Positions 17,726 through 27,019 are shown, counted from the first letter of the stretch. The stretch is 64,000 nucleotides of DNA from PLOWO2-12-38-17 sp963709355 (GCA_963709355.1 CAVPVY010000005.1:620001-684000); one strand, 5' to 3'. Notes: generated from the letters alone by a model not told the origin. Numbers and translations are program-made.

Positions 17726-18775
17726 TTATAAAATATTATGCTTATAGATATCGGTATTTGAAAGGGCTTTAACCCCTAATCCTTCACCTTCAGGTAATGA
17801 AATCTTTCCCTTCTCGATCATTATTCCAACGTATGGATCGTTTGTAACCAGCAAGTGTCCGTCAAGGTCAATATAGTCAATAAGCGGCGACAGATGTGCA
17901 GCCGCTGTAATGGATACAGAGCTTTCTATATTACACCCTATCATTGTCCTGAGATCAAGGGCGCGCGCAGTGTGAATCATGCTGAGTGCCTCACGAATCC
18001 CGCCGCATTTCATTAGCTTGATGTTAATTCCATCTACAGCGCCTGATAATCTTGGGATGTCTTTTGAGTCTCTAACGTCCTCATCAGCAAAGATGGGTAT
18101 TTTTACACCTTCTTTGAGTTTTTTAAGGTCTTTAATATTACCAACCGGGAATGGTTGTTCTACTAATTCCACGCCGAGTCCTTCCATTATGTTTATCTTT
18201 TTAATAGCCTCGTCCAATGTCCAGCCTGTGTTTGCATCGGTGCGAAAGATGGCTTTTGTTATTTTGCGTAATTCCTTAAGCATTTCAATGTCGTTTTTAA
18301 AACCTACTTTTATTTTTAATATGGGTAAATCCCTTACCTCTTCTGTCTTTTTGCACATGTTCTCAACTGTGTCAATTCCGATGGTAAAGGAGGTTGTTTT
18401 TGGTTCTTTTGGATTTAAACCAAGGAGTTTGTAAAGGGGCACTTTTAGTTTTTTCCCTACAATATCATGAATTGCCATGTCAATTGCCGCACGCGCAGAT
18501 GCACCTTCTGGGAAATTGCTTTTGAGAAGCGATGTGATATCTTCTATTTGGAACGGGGCTGTAATCTTTAATAAATTTATGGCTTGATTGAATACACTAG
18601 TTACACTACTTACGTCTTCGCCAAAAAAACTGGTTGGTGCTGCCTCGCCAAGCCCAACAATTCCATCATCGTCTTTTATATGAACTATAATATTATTTTG
18701 AACATCACGAATTTCCCTGGCTATATGAAATGTATATCTTAGTTTTAAATCTAATGGGTGGTAAGTGAGGTTCAT
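17726..18775 (-). CDS. Enolase-superfamily epimerase (dipeptide epimerase / DgcA-like)
   Basis: 349 aa protein of the muconate-lactonizing-enzyme subgroup. It has the N-terminal capping domain (LRYTFHIAREIRDVQNNIIV), then the barrel with the catalytic KIKVGF lysine, metal ligands in FRTDANTGW, ELVEQPFP and FADEDVRDS, the second catalytic lysine in INIKLMKCGGI, and the end IDLDGHLLVTNDPY. This set is typical of L-Ala-D/L-Glu epimerases. Its start overlaps the stop of the DUF1611 gene by 4 bases (ATGA-type), implying translational coupling. That pairing matches the DgcN/DgcA pair, where DgcA racemises N-acetyl-D-glutamate. Both substrates remain possible: muropeptide dipeptides or N-acetyl-glutamate. 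Confidence 0.88.
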   Translation of the reverse strand: MNLTYHPLDLKLRYTFHIAREIRDVQNNIIVHIKDDDGIVGLGEAAPTSFFGEDVSSVTSVFNQAINLLKITAPFQIEDITSLLKSNFPEGASARAAIDMAIHDIVGKKLKVPLYKLLGLNPKEPKTTSFTIGIDTVENMCKKTEEVRDLPILKIKVGFKNDIEMLKELRKITKAIFRTDANTGWTLDEAIKKINIMEGLGVELVEQPFPVGNIKDLKKLKEGVKIPIFADEDVRDSKDIPRLSGAVDGINIKLMKCGGIREALSMIHTARALDLRTMIGCNIESSVSITAAAHLSPLIDYIDLDGHLLVTNDPYVGIMIEKGKISLPEGEGLGVKALSNTDIYKHNIL

Positions 18776-19818
18776 GGCAATTGGGGTTGGATGATTTCTA
18801 TAAATTTATCAATGCCAAATTTAATAGGGTCGGTGACAGGGAGTTTGGTTTCTTTCTCAATCTTTTTTATTTCGGCGAGAGATTCCTGGTCGGTCATGCC
18901 AAAACAGTTTAGTGATATACCAATTACCTTACATGGATGCATGGGCTGTGCAAGTTTCTCGTATAGGTCAATCAGGTAGGCAAGAGGTAATATGGGGAAG
19001 TTAGGAAAATGACGGAGCGTTTTTCTTGATGGTTGATGGCATAATATGAGTCCTTGCGGTGCAGAGCCGTGTAATAATCCAAGTGTTACACCGGAATATG
19101 CAGGGTGGATAATTGAGCCTTGGCCTTCGATACTTAAGAGTTGATACTGAGCGTGGTCTAATACAAGTTTTTCTGCGGCGCCTGAAATAAAATCGGATAC
19201 TACATGGTCAATTGCTAGCCCGCTTCCTTCAATCATAATACCCGTCTGTCCTGTTGCTATAAAACAGGCATTAATGCCCCTTTTTTTTGCTGCCTTTGTA
19301 ATTTCGATAGAGGTTACCATTTTGCCAATATTGCAGTCTGAACCTACTGTAAGTATTCTCAGGGTTTTTGTCTCTTTTGCCTTTCCTGTCCCTATGGGGA
19401 TGTTTTCTGGTACCTTGCGGACGTCCCATATCTCAAGTTTGTTACTTTGTGCGAGCCTTGAGAATTCGTCTTCTTCGCTTAAATGAATATGTAATCCGCT
19501 GATGATATGAAGCCTGCTTTTCAGGGCATCGTTGATATGTTTACGCCATTCAATTGGCAGCATACCGCCGGGTGGGGCAATGCCTATAAGGAGATGCGTA
19601 GGTTTTAATTCTAGTGTTTCTTCAATGTTGCATACTACAGGGATTCCATTGCCAACGCCAACAATTGTTTCTAAGTCTTTACCGGCATTGGTACGGTCAA
19701 TAACAGCAACGACGTCATCTCTGCGATATCTGATAATGCTTACGGCAGTCTTTGCGCTGAATATATCCAGTTTGCCTTCTGCCAATATGATAATTCGCTG
19801 TTTACTCGTTTGATTCAT
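18772..19818 (-). CDS. DUF1611 protein, DgcN-like N-acetyltransferase
   Basis: 348 aa from the ATG at 19818. It has the two DUF1611 parts: an N-terminal Rossmann-like domain (IIILAEGKLDIFSAKTAVSI, LIGIAPPGGMLP) and a C-terminal P-loop-like domain (TVGSDCNIGKMVTSIEITKA, ACFIATGQTGIMIEG, LSIEGQGSIIHPAYSGVTLG). As I recall, a member of this family, DgcN, was characterised as a D-glutamate N-acetyltransferase working with the enolase-superfamily DgcA, encoded here directly downstream with a 4-base overlap. I prefer the ATG at 19818 over the longer in-frame start at 19923 because homology begins there and the longer form would overlap the H-protein gene by about 100 bp; the ribosome site is poor in both cases. 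Confidence 0.85.
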   Translation of the reverse strand: MNQTSKQRIIILAEGKLDIFSAKTAVSIIRYRRDDVVAVIDRTNAGKDLETIVGVGNGIPVVCNIEETLELKPTHLLIGIAPPGGMLPIEWRKHINDALKSRLHIISGLHIHLSEEDEFSRLAQSNKLEIWDVRKVPENIPIGTGKAKETKTLRILTVGSDCNIGKMVTSIEITKAAKKRGINACFIATGQTGIMIEGSGLAIDHVVSDFISGAAEKLVLDHAQYQLLSIEGQGSIIHPAYSGVTLGLLHGSAPQGLILCHQPSRKTLRHFPNFPILPLAYLIDLYEKLAQPMHPCKVIGISLNCFGMTDQESLAEIKKIEKETKLPVTDPIKFGIDKFIEIIQPQLP

Positions 19819-19825
19819 GGAGGGA

Positions 19826-20272
19826 CTAACTTCGGCGCTTCTTTTTGATAACTCTGCTTTTTCGTTTCCTGTGTTTTTGTGATGAAGCAAGTTGTAATCT
19901 GCTGATATGCTTCGCGTAAGCATCAGCGCTCATCATTTTATCAAGGAGGTGTGTATCATTTGATATAAACTTTATTAGCCAGCCATTGTTGTAAGGGTCT
20001 TTGGTTAGTGCGTCTAAAGAATCATATAGACGTTCGTTTACTGCAATAATCTCCCCACTGATTGGAGAAGTAATATCGAGTAACATATGCAGTGATTCCA
20101 CTTCTCCGAAACATATACCAGAAAGTATTTCTTCCCCAGTCTTGGGAAGGTCAAGGAAAATAAGTTTATCGAGCCTATCAACAATGTATTTTGTTAAACC
20201 AACAGTAATTGATTTATTATTGAAAAGAAACCATTCGTGAGTTTTTATGTATTTTAAGTGTGCTGGTATCAT
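19826..20272 (-). CDS. Glycine cleavage H-protein-like, lipoyl lysine absent
   Basis: 148 aa from ATG 20272, with TAGGA upstream. The fold markers of GcvH are clear: HLKYIKTHEWF, VGLTKYIVDRL, FLDLPKTGEEI, SPISGEIIAVNERL and NNGWLIKF. The lipoyl site, normally ESVKAASD, reads ESLHMLLD here: His62 stands where the lipoylated lysine should be, and no lysine is next to it. The C-terminus has an extra basic tail (KHRKRKSRVIKKKRRS). It therefore cannot carry lipoate in the usual way and is probably not the working H protein of glycine cleavage. It is the first gene of the minus-strand set with the DUF1611, epimerase and amidohydrolase genes, 7 bp before the next start. Function unknown. Confidence 0.85.
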   Translation of the reverse strand: MIPAHLKYIKTHEWFLFNNKSITVGLTKYIVDRLDKLIFLDLPKTGEEILSGICFGEVESLHMLLDITSPISGEIIAVNERLYDSLDALTKDPYNNGWLIKFISNDTHLLDKMMSADAYAKHISRLQLASSQKHRKRKSRVIKKKRRS

Positions 20273-20509
20273 AACATAATATCCTACAATAAATTGTATC
20301 CTTATAAATGCTAACAAAAGATATTTATAATGTCAAGAATATCAGAAAATGAGCTTGTTTTAAATATAATCTTTCTATTTTTGTATGAATTTTTTATACT
20401 CACTAGCATTAATTTTAATATTACAAGCTGTAGTTTTTATTAATTATTTCTAATAATACATTTTCTTGATTATGTTTCTTTTTATTTAAATCCGCATGGA
20501 CACCGTATC

Positions 20510-20911
20510 TTGAATAAAGGTATATATTGTCTTTTGATAAGGTTGTTTAAAGGTCGTCGTATACGAGTAAGCCGTATTGGTGTTTTTGATTTTCCAGCAG
20601 GGTTTTATGCTTATATAGGTAGCGCACAGAATAATCTGGAGAGCAGGATTAAACGACACATGAGAAGCGAAAAAAGATTCTACTGGCATATTGATTATTT
20701 GCTAAAATATGGTCAGGTGATTCATGTTTATAAATTTGCAGGCAAAAAGGATAAAGAGTGTGTACTGAGTCATAAAATTAGTAATTTAAATAATGCCTCT
20801 ATAAATGTAAAAGGATTTGGTTCTTCTGATTGTTCGTGTGCTTCACATCTTTATTTTTTTCAGGATGTTCCTTGCAAGGAAATTTCAGAATTGGCTGTAA
20901 AGAAGCTGTAA
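20510..20911 (+). CDS. GIY-YIG / DUF123 domain protein
   Basis: 133 aa, single domain of the DUF123 type, a GIY-YIG-nuclease-like fold sometimes fused to endonuclease III. Visible: KGIYCLLIRL (GIY-like strand), RIGVFDFPAGFYAYIGSAQN (YIG-like), ESRIKRHMRSEKRFYWHIDY, and CVLSHKI / GFGSSDCSCASHLYFF near the end, with the conserved CSCASHL motif. It begins at TTG (20510) with no good ribosome site; an ATG just upstream runs into a stop. It lies 77 bp before mutS in the same orientation, which hints at a repair role, but no activity has been shown for most stand-alone members. Confidence 0.82.
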   Translation: MNKGIYCLLIRLFKGRRIRVSRIGVFDFPAGFYAYIGSAQNNLESRIKRHMRSEKRFYWHIDYLLKYGQVIHVYKFAGKKDKECVLSHKISNLNNASINVKGFGSSDCSCASHLYFFQDVPCKEISELAVKKL

Positions 20912-20988
20912 GTTATGTGTTTTGTGAAATGGCAAATTAGTTAAGTAATTGACAGTATGCAAAACAAAGATTTCAAGGGTGTAAATAA

Positions 20989-23607
20989 ATGATTACTGAA
21001 ACGCCGATGATGCGTCAGTACACTGAAATAAAGAGACAGCATAAGGATGCCCTGCTTTTTTTCCGCATGGGGGATTTTTATGAAATGTTTTTTGAAGATG
21101 CAAAACTCGCCTCTAAGGTGTTGGGGATTACCCTTACTTCACGTTCGAAGGCCGAGGGTTCAGTACCTATGGCCGGCGTACCTCACCATTCTGCTGATTC
21201 TTATATACGAAGGTTAATTAAGGCAGGATACAAGGTTGCTATTTGTGATCAGTTGCAAGACCCCGAAGAGGCTAAAGGAATTGTTGATCGCGGTGTTACA
21301 AGAATTATAACCCCTGGCACGATTACAGAAGACGCCTTTCTTGAGGACAAGAGCAATAATTTTCTAATTGCGGTAATTGAAATGAATGATTTGCAAGGTC
21401 TTTCGTGGGTAGACCTGTCTACCGGCAGGTTTGAAGTTGAGGATATTGAGAAGGAAAGACTTTTTGATGAATTTGCAAGATTAAATCCTGTAGAGGTGTT
21501 ATTGCCCGAAGAGACTGCGAGGAAAGATACACTATTTGTTGAGAGGATGCGTTTAGAGTTTAATGGGATAGTCACGCCAAGACCCGACTGGGAGTTCTCA
21601 CGGGATACAGCGTATCGGACATTACTTGAGCATTTTGGTACAACATCACTTGAAGGGTTTGGTTGTGAAGATATGGGCCCTTCGCTAGGGGCTGCCGGGG
21701 CGGTGATTCAGTATCTAAAAGAAACACAAAAAACGCCATTAAAACATATCGGTAAAATTCAGAAATATCAGTCAAATAACAGGGTGCTTCTTGACAGGGT
21801 AACGCAACACAGTTTGGAACTTACTCAGACTATGAGGCTGCGTGACCGTGAAGGCTCACTGCTCGGTGTGCTTGATGAAACAAAGACTCCGATGGGGGCA
21901 AGATTACTGCGTGAATGGATTATCAGCCCATTGAGAATGCCCGATGAAATAAGACATCGCCAGCTTGGCGTTAAGGAGTTATTCGGGAAATCAGAATTAA
22001 GGAGAGAAATACGGAATATATTAAGCGAGGTCTATGATATCGAACGTATTTCGTCAAAGATAAGCTGTGGACGCGCCAATGCACGCGACCTGATTGGATT
22101 AAAACAATCGCTTTCGAAATTACCATCGATTAAGGAGAAAATGTCATTTTTTATTACGGATATTTTGGTTTCCATTGAACAGCGGTTAGATACGCTTGAG
22201 GAAGTTCGAACTCTTATTGGTACTGCAATTGTGAATAACCCTCCACCAGCAATTAAAGATGGCGGTATCATCAGGGAGGGTTATGATGCAGAGTTGGACG
22301 AGTTAAGATATACCAGCAGGAATGGGAAGAACTGGATTGCCAATTTCCAGGCTGCTGAAATAACTCGTACCGGCATAAATACACTTAAGGTGGGCTATAA
22401 TAGGGTATTTGGATATTATATTGAGATTACCAATGTCCATAAGGATAAAATTCCTGAGGGTTATATCCGGAAACAGACGTTAAAAAATGCAGAGCGTTTT
22501 ATCACACCCGAATTGAAGGACTACGAAACGAAGGTATTAACTGCAGATGAACGCGCAAAGGATATGGAGTACGACCTTTTTATACAGGTGCGTGATCAGG
22601 TTAGCGCATTCACGCCTCGCCTTCAGGCTACAGCTGAGGCAGTTGCGTTGATTGATGTGCTTTCGGCTCTTGCGAATACTGCCGTGGAAAACCGTTACAT
22701 AATGCCTGAGATTAAAGACAGTTTAGAACTGAAGATAATTGATGGGCGACATCCTGTACTGGATCGCAGGCAATACAGCGAGAGTTTCGTTCCTAATGAT
22801 ATTAACCTTGATGGAACAAATGATAAGATAATGATAATTACCGGACCTAATATGGCAGGAAAGAGCACGTATATACGACAGGTTGCTCTTCTCGTCCTTA
22901 TGGCGCAGATGGGGAGTTTTATCCCTGCAAAGGAAGCGGTTATTGGAACGGTTGACAGGATATTTACGCGGGTGGGTGCATCTGACGAACTTTCAAGGGG
23001 CCAGAGTACGTTTATGGTGGAAATGAATGAGACAGCTAATATTATGAACAACGCATCAGAACGCAGTCTAATAATACTTGATGAGGTTGGGCGCGGGACA
23101 AGCACCTTTGACGGCGTCAGCATAGCGTGGGCAATTACTGAATATATATATCAACACATCAGGGCAAGGACGCTATTTGCTACCCATTATCATGAACTTA
23201 CCGAGCTTGCCATACTGTTTCCGGGAATCAGTAATTTTAATATTGCGGTAAAGGAGTGGGGGGATGAGATTATATTTTTACGAAAAATCATTGAAGGTGG
23301 AACGGATAAGAGTTATGGAATTCACGTTGCGCGTCTTGCCGGCATACCTAAGGAAGTAATTCAGAGGGCGCGCATCATACTGGATAATCTTGAGGCGGCA
23401 ACACTGGATATAAATGGTAAACCTAAATTTGCGCCATTGAACAATGCTCAGACTAAAAAAGAGCCTGCACAGTTACGATTATTTGCCTCGAAACAGGATG
23501 CGATAATAGAAGAAATCAAAAGACTCGATACAACCATAATATCTCCTATCGAAGCACTAAACAAACTTGACGAATTGAAAAAAAGACTGGGGGATAGTAC
23601 AGAATAA
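20989..23607 (+). CDS. mutS: DNA mismatch repair protein MutS
   Basis: 872 aa mismatch-recognition ATPase. Domain I starts MMRQYTEIKRQHKDALLFFR and contains the mismatch-wedge motif GDFYEMFFEDA (Phe-x-Glu). The core and clamp follow. The C-terminal ATPase has Walker A GPNMAGKSTYIRQVALLVLM, TRVGASDELSRGQSTFMVEM, Walker B LIILDEVGRGTSTFDG and the His-loop FATHYHELTEL. It ends with a family-typical helix-turn-helix and IEALNKLDELKKRL. No mutL is in the window. The ATG start has no strong ribosome site (GGGTG 10-14 bases before). Confidence 0.98.
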   Translation: MITETPMMRQYTEIKRQHKDALLFFRMGDFYEMFFEDAKLASKVLGITLTSRSKAEGSVPMAGVPHHSADSYIRRLIKAGYKVAICDQLQDPEEAKGIVDRGVTRIITPGTITEDAFLEDKSNNFLIAVIEMNDLQGLSWVDLSTGRFEVEDIEKERLFDEFARLNPVEVLLPEETARKDTLFVERMRLEFNGIVTPRPDWEFSRDTAYRTLLEHFGTTSLEGFGCEDMGPSLGAAGAVIQYLKETQKTPLKHIGKIQKYQSNNRVLLDRVTQHSLELTQTMRLRDREGSLLGVLDETKTPMGARLLREWIISPLRMPDEIRHRQLGVKELFGKSELRREIRNILSEVYDIERISSKISCGRANARDLIGLKQSLSKLPSIKEKMSFFITDILVSIEQRLDTLEEVRTLIGTAIVNNPPPAIKDGGIIREGYDAELDELRYTSRNGKNWIANFQAAEITRTGINTLKVGYNRVFGYYIEITNVHKDKIPEGYIRKQTLKNAERFITPELKDYETKVLTADERAKDMEYDLFIQVRDQVSAFTPRLQATAEAVALIDVLSALANTAVENRYIMPEIKDSLELKIIDGRHPVLDRRQYSESFVPNDINLDGTNDKIMIITGPNMAGKSTYIRQVALLVLMAQMGSFIPAKEAVIGTVDRIFTRVGASDELSRGQSTFMVEMNETANIMNNASERSLIILDEVGRGTSTFDGVSIAWAITEYIYQHIRARTLFATHYHELTELAILFPGISNFNIAVKEWGDEIIFLRKIIEGGTDKSYGIHVARLAGIPKEVIQRARIILDNLEAATLDINGKPKFAPLNNAQTKKEPAQLRLFASKQDAIIEEIKRLDTTIISPIEALNKLDELKKRLGDSTE

Positions 23608-23794
23608 AACCTTTGAATTTTAATCCTTTTATAATAAGATACTAAGTTATAGCGGTTGAAGTCTTAAATATAAAATTTATGGCATTAATTACGAGAGTGT
23701 AAGTTAAAATAATATTTATCATTCAAAAATCGCCTTGTTTTTGATATAAGGTAGCTATAAATTCTACCATTATTTATTAGTATAAGGAGAGTAT

Positions 23795-24826
23795 ATGCAA
23801 TACATACCTATTCTTGCCATATGCGCGGGTACGTCAATTCTTATGTATATTATACTCTTTTTATTAATACCTGCCTTTGTATTTGTAATATTTAAGTTTG
23901 GGCGACTTTATATAAAGGCATTGGCAGCGGATGCGCCCGTGTCCTTTGCGCAGATTATAGGTATGTCTTTCAGGTGTGTTGACGCAAGGTCTATAATAGA
24001 ACATCGTATCATGGCAAAGAAATCTGGTGTTGATATTGCATCCTCTACACTGGAGGCGCACTGCCTGGCAGGTGGAAACATCGGCAGTGTTACTAGAGCC
24101 ATTATAGCGGCGAGCAAGGCAAGTATTGAACTCAGTTTTGATAATGCCTGCGCCATTGACCTCTCTGGAAGGGATGTATTTGATGCCGTGAAGACGAGTA
24201 TTAACCCGAAGGTGTTTGGTTGTATGAGTTCAGATAAGGATTCTGATACATTAGAGGCGATAACTAAAGATGGTATCCAATTAAGAGTCAGGGCACGCGT
24301 AACATTAAAAACAAGGATTGATAAGCTAATTGGTCGGGCGACGGAAGAGGCTGTTATTGCGGGTGTTAGTGAGGGTATTATTACTGCCATAGGGTCGTTT
24401 GATAATTACAAAAAGGTGATAGAGATGCCTGATATGGTAACTAGGATTGTGCTTGAGAAGGGGCTCGATGCAGACACAGCGTTTAAAATTCTTTCAATTA
24501 ATATTATTGATATCGGTGTTGGCGAGAATATAGGGGCAAAGATACTGGCGGAACAGGCGGAGGCTGATAAGCGTATAGCACAGGCGGAGGCTGAAAAGCG
24601 GCAAAGCGCAGCACTGGTTCGTGCGCAGGAAATGAAGGTGATTACAGAAGAAAATAATGCGAAACTGGTCGCAGCCGAGGCGGAGGTATCTAAAGCCGTT
24701 GCACAGGCTTTCCGGGAGGGGAATTTGGGCGTTATGGATTATTATCACATGAAAAATATTAAGGCAGACGCCGACATGAAGGCGTCCATCTCAAAATCGG
24801 AATCACAGCCCACACTGGTTAAATAA
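23795..24826 (+). CDS. floA: Flotillin-like protein FloA
   Basis: 343 aa, normal for FloA (UPF0365). One N-terminal hydrophobic hairpin (about residues 5-32) anchors it in the membrane. This is followed by the conserved FKFGRLYIKALAADAPVSFA, IIGMSFRCVDARSIIEHRIM, the LEAHCLAGGNIGSVTRAIIA stretch, a prohibitin-homology-like region (IQLRVRARVTLKTRIDKLIG) and an Ala/Glu-rich coiled coil (about 240-300, AEQAEADKRIAQAEAEKRQS). Such proteins form scaffolds in lipid microdomains. AAGGAG lies 7 bases before the ATG. It stands alone between mutS and tRNA-Leu; its usual NfeD partner is not adjacent. Confidence 0.95.
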   Translation: MQYIPILAICAGTSILMYIILFLLIPAFVFVIFKFGRLYIKALAADAPVSFAQIIGMSFRCVDARSIIEHRIMAKKSGVDIASSTLEAHCLAGGNIGSVTRAIIAASKASIELSFDNACAIDLSGRDVFDAVKTSINPKVFGCMSSDKDSDTLEAITKDGIQLRVRARVTLKTRIDKLIGRATEEAVIAGVSEGIITAIGSFDNYKKVIEMPDMVTRIVLEKGLDADTAFKILSINIIDIGVGENIGAKILAEQAEADKRIAQAEAEKRQSAALVRAQEMKVITEENNAKLVAAEAEVSKAVAQAFREGNLGVMDYYHMKNIKADADMKASISKSESQPTLVK

Positions 24827-25077
24827 AATTTCAGTATTACGCAGTTAAATCCGGTGGTCCAACCATCTCATTTGACAAATAAAACCATTTCGATTGTCAA
24901 ATCCCAAATACAACATGACGCCGTTTGTCCCGTTAGTGTAGCGAATAGTATAAGTATTTAGATGCTTCATTTTGCTTCGCTAAATTCAGAATGACAGGAA
25001 CAAAATTCCACATTCTAAACAGTTAGATAAAATTTCTTTGAATATTCTTAATAAGTTATTATACTGGATTTAATCAT

Positions 25078-25163
25078 GCCAGAGTGGTGGAATTGGCAGA
25101 CACGCCAGACTCAAAATCTGGTCCCCGTCACAGGGGGTAAGGGTTCAACTCCCTTCTCTGGCA
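25078..25163 (+). tRNA. tRNA-Leu (CAA)
   Basis: 86 nt. The acceptor stem GCCAGAG pairs with CTCTGGC, and discriminator A follows; CCA is not encoded. The anticodon stem CCAGA/TCTGG encloses the loop CTCAAAA, giving anticodon CAA. The long variable arm (CCCCGTCACAGGGG) is class II, and the T-arm is GGGTTCAACTCCC. A T-run follows directly and may end transcription. Confidence 0.97.
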
Positions 25164-25283
25164 TTTTTAGAAATTTGGTTTTGCATGCCTCAATCATCTA
25201 TATTAAACCAGAAATCTACGGCAGGACGCTGATAAACACAGATTTCCACAAGATTCAGTTAGTATTCAACAAGTGTGTAAGCA

Positions 25284-25460
25284 TTATTTTGTAACTGTAA
25301 CCGTTACCTGTGCGCTCAGACTGCCGTCACTGACTGAATGTAATCGTGAAAAAACCTGGCTTACCCTTTGCCTTTATCGTAAACACTGCCAGACCATTTG
25401 CATCGGTTTTTTGATTCTTTGGCAATTTACATTTGTTAATTATTACAACTATTTTATATA
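25284..25460 (-). pseudogene. C-terminal remnant of an Ig-like surface protein
   Basis: In the 321-base gap after tRNA-Leu, the minus strand keeps the end of a surface protein. One frame reads KLPKNQKTDANGLAVFTIK and continues KGKPGFFTITFS; a shift of one base at about 25328 leads to VSDGSLSAQVTVTVTK and a stop. This resembles the C-terminus of the 738-aa protein at 8211 (TDENGGVVFTVIGEA, then a short strand). No start or upstream body is present. A fossil of the same family of surface genes. Confidence 0.6.
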
Positions 25461-25484
25461 GTATGGAGGATTTTGCTGTGTAGC

Positions 25485-26105
25485 TCAATGCACAAATAAA
25501 AATACTATACCAATGATGGATAATATCCCGCCGATGATTTCTTTTTCATAGTGTTCAATACTACAGAGGTTTATTTTTGTTACGCCTGTATATGCGATAA
25601 TAGTGAGCCCAACCATACTTGAGACGGTGGTTACGGTGAGGATTGTAGAGACCATAAAGAGCGTACCCCAGTTGAATGTACTTGCGGCAAGGAATATGGG
25701 TAATATGGCAACGCACGGTGAACAGCTTAACATCAGAAATAACGATACGGCGATTGCCTTGTCCGATAGCTTTGTGTGGTCGTGATCGTGTGTACCTGTT
25801 CTTAATCTTCCAATGATGATAAACATGATGCCTAGTATGATTAAAATAGCGCTTGCTAGCGGCTCTAAAAAGGTCTCTGTATATTTCTTTATGTGAAAGC
25901 CAAGGAATGCGATTATAAAACCAAGGGTACAGGTTGTAACAGAATGACCCAAACCTGCAATAGCGGTAATGGAAGCAGTCTTTGTGAGGCTCCACTTCTG
26001 CCCTTTTCCCACAAGCGCAAATGGCATCCAGTGGTTAGGTAACACGGCATGGGTTAATGCTATTAAAAAGGTTGCCCCTATGAGACTGAGTGCAGTCTGA
26101 TACAT
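25485..26105 (-). CDS. Integral membrane protein, NicO/RcnA-like metal transporter
   Basis: 206 aa with about six hydrophobic segments. The first contains LTHAVLPNHWMPFALVGKGQ and the next AGLGHSVTTCTLGFIIAFLG, histidine-bearing helices as in nickel/cobalt efflux (RcnA/NicO) and HupE-like carriers. A cytosolic or lumenal loop GRLRTGTHDHDHTKLSDKAI is His/Asp rich and could bind metal. The next helix has LMLSCSPCVAILPIF, a CxxC-like pair that recalls CcdA/DsbD-type or sulfite exporters. It sits 29 bp downstream of lpxI on the minus strand and may be co-transcribed. The family level is fairly clear; the cargo is not. Confidence 0.7.
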   Translation of the reverse strand: MYQTALSLIGATFLIALTHAVLPNHWMPFALVGKGQKWSLTKTASITAIAGLGHSVTTCTLGFIIAFLGFHIKKYTETFLEPLASAILIILGIMFIIIGRLRTGTHDHDHTKLSDKAIAVSLFLMLSCSPCVAILPIFLAASTFNWGTLFMVSTILTVTTVSSMVGLTIIAYTGVTKINLCSIEHYEKEIIGGILSIIGIVFLFVH

Positions 26106-26134
26106 AAAGTATTCTATTTATATCTTTCCGGTTA

Positions 26135-26953
26135 TTATATCCCAATAATTGAGATGCGGGCGTTATCAGCCGCATTGATTGTCTCTTCAATATCAAGAAT
26201 AATAGTCTTCTCCGCCTCAAGCGCAAGAACAGATGAAGAGGATTCTCTCAACGTCTTGATGGTGTCCAGTCCAACGGTAGGTATGTCAAATCGCGGGTCA
26301 AAATCATGTTTGCTAACTTTTATAACAATGATATCGTCTTTTCCAAGAGTGCTTCCGCGTCGTATGGTTTCGTCAGTACCTTCAAGGGCTTCGACTGCTA
26401 AAACGACCTTTTCCTTTACCACGATGCATTGTCCGATGCCAAGTCTTGCTATTTCTTTAGCGACATGCCAGCCGAAGTTAATATCTTCCATTTCTTTCTC
26501 GGTAGGTTGTTTTTTTGTTAACACGCCTTTTTGTGTAAGTATTTGTGGTACGTAGAGGGTGGAGTTTTGAAGTTCTATACCATCCTTTAAGAGTTCATCA
26601 GCCACGGCGCCGAGTAAACTATGGTCATCTCTCCTTTTTACATTCTTATACCATAGGTTTATTGTCCTGAGATCTGGAAGTAATCGAAGATTTCTGAAGG
26701 AGGAAAACATGTTCGTTTTCGTAAGCCCGCCTGCCATTACTGCCTTGGTTATTTTCTCATTTTTGAATATCCTGATTAGTTTACCAACCTGCGCAACGCC
26801 TATCCAGTATAGTTTTTCAACATATTGTTCTATTTCAGGGGATGTTTCTCCTTCTATTCCGACGGCAATTATGGAAATTTTATTTTCCCGCGCCCCTTTG
26901 GCGAATAGTATAGGGAAACGGCCGTTTCCAGCTATTAATCCTAATTTCTCCAT
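26135..26953 (-). CDS. lpxI: UDP-2,3-diacylglucosamine pyrophosphatase LpxI
   Basis: 272 aa, the DUF1009-type enzyme that cleaves UDP-2,3-diacylglucosamine to lipid X in lipid A synthesis, replacing LpxH. Family motifs: LGLIAGNGRFPILFAKGAR at the N-terminus, VMAGGLTKTNMF, DDHSLLGAVADELLKDGI, GQCIVVKEKVVLAVEALEGT, FDPRFDIPTVGLDTI. It lies downstream of lpxD, which supports the assignment and implies an LPS outer membrane. The 200-bp gap to lpxD contains two palindromes. Confidence 0.93.
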   Translation of the reverse strand: MEKLGLIAGNGRFPILFAKGARENKISIIAVGIEGETSPEIEQYVEKLYWIGVAQVGKLIRIFKNEKITKAVMAGGLTKTNMFSSFRNLRLLPDLRTINLWYKNVKRRDDHSLLGAVADELLKDGIELQNSTLYVPQILTQKGVLTKKQPTEKEMEDINFGWHVAKEIARLGIGQCIVVKEKVVLAVEALEGTDETIRRGSTLGKDDIIVIKVSKHDFDPRFDIPTVGLDTIKTLRESSSSVLALEAEKTIILDIEETINAADNARISIIGI

Positions 26954-27019
26954 ATTTTTATTATGGTAGTAATTCTGAATCTAAAAATATAGTAACTACA
27001 AAAAATAAATTTACGTATG

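Noticed and set aside
25076..25294. 72-codon ORF
   Set aside because: It lies across tRNA-Leu(CAA); this translation is a known false product of that tRNA.
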